This document shows, piece after piece, positions 56,401-64,000 of a stretch of DNA of 64,000 nt (positions within the stretch are counted from its first letter, which is position 1; the number at the start of each line of letters is the position of its first letter). The translations under genes were made by a program, and so were the position numbers. Below the pieces are notes generated by a model. It ran no database searches and was not told the origin of the DNA. It saw nothing but the letters and a program-made list of their open reading frames with translations. The stretch is from Pisaster brevispinus (taxonomy: Eukaryota; Echinodermata; Asteroidea; Forcipulatida; Asteriidae), in the NCBI GenBank assembly GCA_023634235.1, contig JAMKCF010000003.1:7700742-7764741 (forward strand). The letters run 5' to 3'.

Positions 56401-59400
56401 ATTGGAGCTCTCAAAACAGTACAACAGTAAAAGCAAAGGGCATCCACGGCAATTCCAGTGGTTAATTCAGGGCCTGATACCAGACTGCTGAAAGATTGTG
56501 GACACAACAAATCAGACGCAGTGTAAATTGGTGAACCTGTTCTTCAGCTGTAGAGTGACAGAACAGTACTGTCAAAGAAACAACAAATTACACCAACAGA
56601 CTATTACTTTGTAGCCATCTGATAAATTTTAGTATTATTGTTGTTATAATTGTTAACAATTTATTTAGGAACCATAATGGGAGTTGAATTACAGTAAAAA
56701 TAAAAACAATTGATAATTTGTGTAACATGTTTATAATGACAAAGGCAGTGCGTCTGTAGACTGACATTTATGACTGTATCCTGGGAATAGGACCAACCTT
56801 AAAACACCACACTAGCCAAGTCATACCTGCTTTCAATTTCTGCCAGGTGTCTTTTAGCGTCTTTGGATGCCATCATCCATCGTTTCTCCAGTGTAGACAT
56901 TTTATTGTCACCAGTGATCCTCAGGTTACTCATCCTGGCAGCCATTTTTTCTTCACTGATGAACTGCTTGGATGGAGGTAGCTCATCATAGCTGTTGGAT
57001 ATAGTCAAGATGACTTAACAATTATATCAGACATGTTTGTACATAAACTCTGTATTGCTAGAGTAAACACATGTTACACTTTAACTCTGGTTTACTTTTA
57101 TTAATTTTGAGGTCTTCAAGCATGTGCGCTATAAACAAAGTTATTGCTTTCAAATACACTTGTAATTACTGTACTAATACACAAAGTAAGTTTAAGAGCA
57201 TAAAACTAAATCAATTCCATAGAGTATGTGCAACTATTTGGTCCTGATCATGTATTACAAACTAATTGATAAATGATAGCATTTCCACCTTACCTATCCT
57301 CCTCTAATGACATCTGGTTTCTCTTGCCATGAACGCGCTCCCTTTGCTTCCACATATTTTGAGCATTTTGTTCTCTCTTTCGTAACTTTCTGCAAAAAAA
57401 GCACACACATGTAAAATAATTAGTCACCTCAAAGAAAACTTGAAAACTTAATTTCTTTATTTATTCATTTTCAGCATTTAAAATTAAATACATGGTACAC
57501 TATGTACATGTAGGACTAGTAACTGTCAGACTTTATATTAACTAGCTTAATTAGTAATATAAATAATTTTTCAATTTGTTGGTGCAAATTGTTTTTATTT
57601 TTCAAGAAAGTTGAAAGTTTGATTTGTGTCATGTAATAGCGGTATAAGTAGTAAGTACAGTGTCCATTACGCCATGAAACAAAAAGCAGTTGTTAAGCAT
57701 CCTTCCTGTTTAATGTTTGGGGTTTTTGGTTTGTGTTTTTTGGTTCCCCTCAGCTATCAAGTACTTACACCATCAAACGTTTCAATGACAGTGCATTGTT
57801 GAAATTCATTGCATTCAAGGCTGGTTTATGGTTACTCACATGATAACCATTGAATGCTGATGATTGCTAGCATCTTCAGCTGGCATCAAAAAGTACACAT
57901 GCTATACAAATATTGGATGCATTTTATTGCATTGTTTTACAAGGTAAAATAAGGACTATTCCTATTCCATTTCATGAGGCAAAGCCGAGTGAAATGGAAA
58001 AGCCAAATTTCACCGAGTGATTACAAAAGAAATGCATTCAATGTTGTTATATATTTAACTCATGCATAGATAGATAGATAGATAGATAGATACGTTTATT
58101 CAATGTTGCAAATAGTGTATAATACAAAGTAAAATTGTCAAAATAACTGCAAATATAAAAGAGATAAAAAGGTGAGACTTAAAACAAAAAGCAACATCTA
58201 GGTCCGAGGAGAAGCATAGCTTTTGTTCCCCAGCCTATGAACGGACAGACAAAAAACAAAAACAAAACAAACAGACAGACAGACCTAAAAATACAGGACA
58301 AAACTAAAAGGTGTAAGACAGAAATTAAAGCCGTTACTATTTCCACATACAAAAATTATATCAGTATCTTAGTATTCATTTAGATCCTTGTCACTTGATT
58401 TTTTTTTAAATAATAAACAATAGACACAGAAAAACAATCTTCTAAACAACTTGAACAACTCCATGAAGACACAACCTTTTTCCACCTTGACGCGACATTG
58501 CCTCGTTTGGACAAACGAGCAGGGAATGCAGGGCTCGAATTTGGGGAAAAAACCCACAAGACTGCAGGGCCCGTAGCTAAAAACTTTTACTGGACCAGAA
58601 AATTTGTAACAAGACCGGAATCAAAATGAGAAGAACACTCTACACAGTTTCACATTTGAGCTGTTTTTGTACCAAGCACTAACTTCTAAGAGAAGATTTA
58701 TCAAGTTTTTCTTGTGGGTAATACTTCATTACTCAATTGATCAGTTTAGTTAAAATAATACAGTGACGCCTTGTTATTCAAAAACACAAGACCGCCGGGC
58801 TTGTACGGTCATAAGTTTACCGTCCCGACACTAAAATCACTGGCCTCGGGCCTGCGGTCCAGTGTCAAATTCGAGCCCTGGAATGCATCCAATTATTACC
58901 CATATTGGATTCCATATTCAATTTAGAAGTGTCTTGACATGGCAAAGTAAAGGATGACACGTGACACGTGCTTCACCAATCAAATTACAAGGATCTGTGT
59001 GTGTGGTATAAATGTAAATAACCAATGTGTTCAAAGACCTTATCATCAACTAGTGTAATTGTACATACTTACATGTACAAGCATGGGTGAACCTACATCG
59101 TGTGCATATTGTACATAAAACTTGTGTCGACTAAGCCTCACCTTATGAAGTTAATATCATGAGGGCCAAGATTAGGTCGGAATGGAACATTACTGCTTGA
59201 ACACTGTATCCTACTCTCCCCAGTATGCTGTCCAAATACATGTAATGGGGGGCTACAGCCACTGTAACCAGGCCTATCATCTGCACTTCTGTTGAGTTCT
59301 TGGTGAAATGGATAATAAAGCCTACGTGTTAAAACTGGTGCCCTACTGTTCTGTGAACTCTCTCTATTAAATGGTGCCCTTATTGGAACCTCAGACAACA

Positions 59401-59779
59401 GCTTTGCCTTGTGGTCCTGGTTCACTAATAGTCCATGGGTAACACTAGGTGGAGCTACTGGTCTTAACATCTGTGTATAACCCAGTGGTGCCTCTACTCC
59501 TGGTTTACATGTATTCTGTTGCAATGTTGGGTTGAGGTGTTGCTGAGAAGCATGCACTCCCTCAGTGATGAGAGTTGGTGTTTGGAGCTGGCCATCCTGC
59601 AGGCCTGGTGTACCATGTGATGGCATAGTGTGTTGAGATAGGTACATGTAAGGATACACTGTTGGAGTAGATTGCATTGGAGCTATACAATGACTGGATG
59701 GAAAACCCTGATGCCCCAATGACTGTAGATACAGCTGGTTATCAGCAAAGACTTGTGGAACAACCTCACTTCCATCCAT
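53177..59779 (-). CDS. CCDC117/HCFC1R1-like protein, five coding exons
   Basis: Exons, high to low: 59779-59142, 57389-57294, 56991-56827, 56086-55931 and 53414-53177, all GT-AG and in phase, giving 1293 nt (430 residues). An in-frame TGA lies 9 to 7 nt before the ATG, supporting the start. Residues 1-212 are Pro/Gln/His/Ser-rich and look disordered. Residues 213-237 are strongly basic (RKLRKREQ, KQRERVHGKR), a possible nuclear signal. Then come PPSKQFISEEKMAARMSNL at 250-268, a short helix KRHLAEIESR, an acidic Ser stretch, CTQLVLWKPP at 356-365 and a C-terminus DDMDL. The KQF-SEE-MA box, the LVLW box and the D-x-M-D/E-L end resemble vertebrate CCDC117 and HCFC1R1. This is from memory of those families, not a search. 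HCFC1R1 is reported to bind host cell factor C1; the molecular role here is unknown. Confidence 0.72.
53863..55843. mobile_element. hAT-like element, 8 bp TSD, carrying the module (copy 7)
   Basis: 1981 bp in the last intron of the CCDC117-like gene. Ends CAGTGTTTTAGCTA at both sides. Exact 8 bp duplication ATAAGTAA (53855-53862, 55844-55851) with T at 2 and A at 7, the usual hAT pattern. At about 54490-55390 it contains the module on the minus strand (GATGGACTTTGGATCCTG block, GCCAATCACAGCGTGC, GTCTAGCCAAGCTTTTC). Frames of 125-145 codons occur inside but none resembles a transposase. Confidence 0.85.
55931..56086 (-). CDS. CCDC117-like coding exon 4 (acidic region)
   Basis: 156 nt. The acceptor is CTGGCAG|ATTATC and the donor TCAAT|GTAAGT. 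It encodes LSDSESDIESDLECKESGD then SPELKTALSQRKGPLPDSII, similar in position to the conserved stretch before the LVLW box in CCDC117. Confidence 0.75.
56827..56991 (-). CDS. CCDC117-like coding exon 3 (KQFISEE box)
   Basis: 165 nt. The acceptor is CCAACAG|CTATG and the donor AGCAG|GTATGA. It encodes LPPSKQFISEEKMAARMSN, the box shared with HCFC1R1, then EKRWMMASKDAKRHLAEIES, a short predicted helix. Confidence 0.78.
57294..57389 (-). CDS. CCDC117-like coding exon 2 (basic region)
   Basis: 96 nt. The acceptor is TTTGCAG|AAAGTT and the donor GATAG|GTAAGG. It encodes RKLRKREQNAQNMWKQRER then VHGKRNQMSLEED, a basic patch suitable as a nuclear localisation signal. Confidence 0.75.
   Translation of the reverse strand, partial: KVTKERTKCSKYVEAKGARSWQEKPDVIRGG
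58066..58092. repeat. TAGA microsatellite
   Basis: About 6.5 units of ATAG. On the minus strand it follows AATAAACGTATC, the look of a retroelement 3-prime tail. The sequence to about 58260 (TCCGAGGAGAAGCATAGC) may belong to that element. Confidence 0.8.
58529..58880. mobile_element. CAGGG-ended MITE, 5 bp TSD
   Basis: 352 bp with perfect 14-15 bp TIRs CAGGGCTCGAATTTG. GAATG flanks both sides (58524-58528, 58881-58885); an alternative reading gives up to 8 shared bp (GGAATGCA). Same duplication size as the two larger CAGGG-ended elements. Confidence 0.82.
59142..59779 (-). CDS. CCDC117-like coding exon 1 (disordered N-terminus)
   Basis: 638 nt. The donor is CATAAG|GTGAGG. It is rich in Pro, Gln, His and Ser (for example PMQSTPTVYPYMYLSQHTMP) and has no recognisable domain. 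The open frame spans the whole exon. Confidence 0.75.
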
Positions 59780-60612
59780 CTGCTTTCAATTTCCAGGCAT
59801 TCTAAGTAAACAAATGAAAAAATATGACAGTAATGCATTGTTTAGTAAAGGCATGAGATATAACTTAGATTTAATATGAAGAAAAAAATGCGGCTGATGA
59901 AATAGCTGATGTCTTGAGGATAACCGGTTGTTATTTACATGTATGATATAATTAGGGTAGTGTATATCTTGCCAATGCTGGCAAGGTATTACATTACCAG
60001 TTTTTTTTTTCTTTACATCCCTCTAGCTGAAAGGAAACGAATCTGCTTTTCAACGAACATGTTCCGCAGTCGATTCCCCATACAGTTTTTTCAAATTTCT
60101 TTTCATCCCAAATAGGAATATTTTTCTTTCATTTTTAATCATCCCCTCCTAAGTTATATCAAAATGTATAGTATTAATAGGAACCTTCCGAGTTTTTCAT
60201 TGCAAATGGTCTTGTTGAGCGCAGTCTTTAAAAGCTTGCTTCTTTTTTGTTTAATTGGGCAGTGTGCCCATTTTGACAAAGCAAACAAAAATTACGGTCA
60301 AATTTTCAAGTCCCCCCAAAAAGAGTCTGCGCATGTTCAGTGCCATTCTGGCTTTATATCCTTTTAAAGAAAGCCTGCCATTACACCAGCTAAACATTCA
60401 CTGCCTATACTTTTTATCCAGGTAAAGTGCTGTATCCATCGGACCACCACTTTTTCCCTAATTAACAATAATTCTATAGTTATGACCAAAAACATAATCT
60501 AAGCCAAACCATGGAGGAGGGAGGGTAACAATTATTGCGACTAGGACTTGGGGATGGTTCCTCCGACTTATCTTGGAGGTAGAAATATTTATCTTTATGT
60601 TTAGTTATGGAT

Positions 60613-60645
60613 TAGACCCAGTAACTGGGGCGCTGTACTCCTTTT
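60613..60645 (-). repeat. Dispersed repeat, copy of 39.98 kb
   Basis: TAGACCCAGTAACTGGGGCG then CTGTACTC, the reverse complement of the copy in OSBP intron 1. Confidence 0.7.
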
Positions 60646-63279
60646 TTAAAAATGTTGACATCTGCAGGGTAGTCTTGATTTAAGCGACAATAGGTTTTGT
60701 ATTAGTCATAAGTGGAGGGTGCAACATTGGCTGGATCGGAGGGACCTGGCAAGTCTATGAAACTAGATCAAAACCAGCCAGGCAGATAAAAATGAGGCTA
60801 ATTTGCATAATTTATATTGAGACATTCCGCCTAGACACGTCAAGGAACAAGTGTCCAATGCAGACTCTGATCCGGTGAACTGCACTGCAGTGCTGTCCTG
60901 TCCAGTCGGACCATGGGGTAGACACCAGCTATTTGCAAGAAGTAAACTGCGTTTAAAAAAATCTATGGACATGTATCATTTGCAGGTATTAACTGCTGAT
61001 CACAAAAAATACATTTGTCGTTGCCATTGCAGTATGATTAGTTTACAGCATACATGTACATGTACATAGTTTCTTGAACAATAATCACCTGTGTTATATG
61101 GTGATTGGTGATCATCTTCCAAGAAAATGTTCATCAAAGACTCTAGGCCTACAGTTGTAAAACAATACATTGTGTTGTGCTGTGCTGGAAATGAAAGTGT
61201 TAGTGTCTGGCTGGTACACATGGTACACATGGTACCAGAAAAGGGAACTCATCATTGTGGACGCATGATTCATTTAATGAATATTCAAATCATGGTGAGA
61301 AAAAAAATGTGTGCATGTTTAAGTGCAAAAAGCATCACGACATTCGTTTTGATCCAGATGGTTGTTTGATTGTAATTCATCGTCGACTGTACATTAACAA
61401 AACGAATGTCACCAATCAAGTCTATGGCTATGACTGCAGGATATCTCTCATTATCAAAGTTTCAACAAAATGGAAACAGCGCCCCTTGAAACCAGCTAAT
61501 GGTTCTAGTTATGGATTGTTAATAAAACTATTGGGTGCAATCTTTGAAAAAAGAAAATGTGCAAATTTGTGCAAATTTGTAACTTTGTGTGCACGTGACT
61601 TTTGAACCACCCAATCAAACAGTGTGCAGCTGAGGCACGGAATTGATACGAACTACACAGTTTGCTTGAATAATTCCCTTTGCTTTGAGACACAGTGGTT
61701 TAAATAGCAACAAGGCTGAGTGAGATAAACCACAACGGCAGAAGCTTTTGAGTTTTGAGTTTTGCAAAGATAAGTACCCATTATCACAACGCGGTTTATT
61801 TATCAACACGGGAATTTTCAACATACAGCATACATGTACATGTATTTCATAACAAGTAGTGAGAATTACGGTTAATGACGCAGGCTGTAACTAAGTGTTA
61901 CTCTATACCAGAAAATACCAGAAAACACTGTTTGGGCCATTTTCAACTTCTCAAAGGACCAAGTCCTCCTTTCTTCAGGTGTTCTTTGTTGTTCATTTCG
62001 GTGCAAGCTCAAATCATTTAAGCTACACGTTGTGTGCTTACCCGCATCTTGAAAGTACTTGGCGTGTACTATCATTTGAACGCAGTGCGCACTGCGGTTA
62101 GGGAAGTTTTTTCCAGTGTTTTCCTGTAGTTTTCAGTTGTTTTCTCCAGTATTTTCCTGTGTTTTCCAGTATACTGTTCGAGCGATCTTGCTCAAATTTT
62201 AAAACCATGCAAGGAGTGAAGGAAACAAAATTTGCGCAATCAAAAAAAGGGACATCGCACAAATTTGTTTAAGTAAACTTTATATTTTCAAAGATAACCA
62301 TGGCGCTGGAGGAAACTGGCTCTGCTGATCATAACCCTCCATCCTCATCATGCTTCTCCCGACGCACGGGATCGCCTAGTTGCGATGATCGTAACCCTCC
62401 ACGGCTCCATCATACAGTCCTAGGATCGCCAAAAAGGATGGAGGGTTACACTACCTCCCTCCATGTTGCCAGTTGCAACTAAAAAAAAGTAAAGAACTAG
62501 CTGGAGGAAATAATTTATTTTATATATCAATACATTTTTCTTACTTCATTACTTACACTCATACAAACGGCATTGGCTGAAGTGAGGTACAGCGAGTCAC
62601 GACTGCTAGAAGCCTTCTGTCATTGAAACAGATACCTACCTAACCTGCTTTTGACTGACTCTCCACTTTGCTCTAAATAACAATCGAAATTTCATGGATT
62701 ATATTGTGCACCCAAAGGGAGGCATATAACCAACACGACGTATGAAGCTAAACCACGGATGGTTGTGACTAAAAAGCGCATGCGCAAAACTTTGTTAGTC
62801 TCTGGCAGTCCTAGGCAGTCGTAATGTCGTGTCTATTGTTTTGCCAAAGATAGTTATTGTGTTAAGCTAATTAGCTTTCAAAGCAACCGTATTCTGTCAC
62901 GTGAATACAGTTTATATTACGTAAAACTGTCCACTGACACCTTTTGTAAAGTCGGATCATGCATGGAGGTTTTTCTTACCCTGTGTTTGCATCGTTTCCA
63001 AAATAAACAGTGTATTGAATATTCAGAAGCAGGTTGAAATTATAATGAATATGCATTTTTGCGAAAGTTGAACGCAGCGTCTCCATTTTTTAACACGAGA
63101 GGGGGTGCCAAACAGCTCTGAAATACAGGGCTTCATCTTTATTCTCACGATCACCAATCGTCACTGCAGTATTATAATATAAAAGAAAAGCTGTAACGGG
63201 ACACGAACAAACACAAACAATAAAAGAGGTCTCCTTTTTAATTTGGAACAAGTTTTTTTTAGAAGACAACAAACAACAG

Positions 63280-63480
63280 TGGCGTAGCCAGGACTTTTTC
63301 GGTAGTGGGGGGGGGGGGGGTAGAGGGGGCGCTTTTAATGGGTTTGTAAATGGGGGTGGTCATACTTTTTTCTGTTTCTATCGCGATTTTTTTTTTCGTG
63401 GTGGGGTGGAGGGCACCTTGGGGAACCGGACATTTTTGGGGCGTGCCCCCCCCCCCCACACCAGGCCCCTCTCCCTCTAA
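63280..63480 (+). mobile_element. Partial element with CAGTGGCGTAGCCAGG terminus
   Basis: CAGTGGCGTAGCCAGGA is a widespread animal DNA-transposon end, hAT-type to my knowledge. It is followed by a long poly(G), a GGCGTGCC(C)n block and CACACCAGGCCCCTC. The partner end is missing or outside what I can recognise. Confidence 0.5.
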
Positions 63481-63689
63481 AGTTAGTTTTGGATCTAAAA
63501 ATATGTTTTGCTTGAGCGCAAGCAAGTTCAAAATGTGCACACGCTTTTTAAATCGAACAGGCTTTTTAACCCAGACAGATGTTGGGGCTTCAAAGAGAGA
63601 CAACAAATGCGCTATCACAGTTAAGAGTTAGTATTAATTATTTACGCATTACCGGTATATTTCATGTTATAATTTACATTAAAAGTTGA

Positions 63690-63870
63690 TTTATTACTAA
63701 GTCATATTTATGAGGGATAATAAGTGATATTTATGACTACAATGTAGGTCATAGTTATAAGATATACCAAAGTTATGACTTGTACTGTATGTCATAATAA
63801 TTTATGAAATACCCGTCATTATTATGACGTGTACTGAAGTCATAATTATGAAATGTAGGTGATAATTATA
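63690..63870. repeat. Degenerate TATGAC/GTCATA repeats
   Basis: GTCATA and TATGAC units recur in both orientations (TTTATGACTACA, GTAGGTCATAGTTATAAG, GTATGTCATAATAATTTATG, GAAGTCATAATTATGA) at irregular spacing of about 20-30 bp. Confidence 0.7.
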
Positions 63871-64000
63871 TTATTACCTTCAATTAAAAATTTTTCTCAC
63901 TGTCCATTTAAGCACATGCATAGAAAACAAACGACAAACAAAGCAAAACAAAACAAAAACACACTTTTCGCTCAATGCACTAAATAAATGAAACAATGTT

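Larger units (their letters stand above)
57390..59141 (-). other. CCDC117-like intron 1
   Basis: 1.75 kb. It contains a TAGA microsatellite with adjoining retroelement-like sequence and the 352 bp CAGGG-ended element. Confidence 0.8.
59780..64000. other. Upstream of the CCDC117-like gene; no gene supported
   Basis: It should contain the promoter and any non-coding first exon. An acceptor-like TTACTTAG lies just above the start at about 59804-59811. Also seen: the 60.6 kb copy of the GCGCCCCAGTTACTGG repeat, a TTTTCC-rich tandem at 62105-62165, TAACCCTCCA repeats in both orientations at 62324-62450, a hAT-like terminus at 63280 and TATGAC-rich repeats at the end. Confidence 0.45.

Noticed and set aside
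62300..62482. 60-codon frame MALEETGSADHNPP as a first exon
   Set aside because: Wrong strand for the CCDC117-like gene and made of TAACCCTCCA repeats in both orientations.
63259..63631. Frames of 119 and 93 codons near the window end
   Set aside because: They cover the poly(G)/poly(C) and CAGTGGCGTAGCC repeat on opposite strands; Pro/Gly runs come from the homopolymers.
1..64000. CRISPR arrays, operons, bacterial promoters or rRNA
   Set aside because: Split genes, SINEs and poly(A) signals show nuclear animal DNA; no regularly spaced direct repeats or rRNA-like sequence were seen.

Overview
This is a eukaryotic (metazoan) genomic window: AT-rich, split genes with GT-AG introns, and a very high load of small transposons. 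The three genes have clear animal families, and the SINE types, frequent ACATGT-rich stretches and dense miniature inverted-repeat transposons suggest a marine invertebrate. An echinoderm or other deuterostome is my best guess, but a mollusc cannot be excluded from sequence alone.

Layout. (1) About 4685-45111, minus strand: one gene of 13 coding exons for an oxysterol-binding protein (OSBP). The open frame, splice phases and domain order (PH, coiled coil, FFAT motif, sterol-binding ORD) are complete, giving 738 or 739 residues. Introns 1 (12.4 kb), 3 (4.6 kb) and 4 (12.6 kb) hold most of the repeats. (2) 48259-49304, plus strand: a two-exon MOZART2 (MZT2) gene of 138 residues, divergent from OSBP. 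(3) 53177-59779, minus strand: a five-exon gene of 430 residues in the CCDC117/HCFC1R1-like family, convergent with MZT2. (4) 1-4684 and 59780-64000 contain no gene that I can support.

The genes have unrelated jobs: OSBP exchanges sterol and PI4P at ER-Golgi contacts, MZT2 is a gamma-tubulin ring complex accessory, and the third is a poorly characterised, probably nuclear protein. I see no evidence that they act together.

The mobile DNA is the unusual part. By eye I can delimit about a dozen non-autonomous elements with terminal inverted repeats, several with clean target-site duplications: TAA (PIF/Harbinger-like), 5 bp (CAGGG-ended, hAT-like), 8 bp (hAT-like) and 9 bp (a long-TIR, Mutator-like foldback). 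A common internal module of roughly 0.5-0.8 kb recurs seven times in 64 kb, inside elements with at least three different kinds of ends. There are also two tRNA-derived SINE families, truncated LINE 3-prime ends, and several long hairpins lying in introns, including one of about 216 bp in OSBP intron 10. All repeat comparisons were made by reading, so similarity levels are qualitative.
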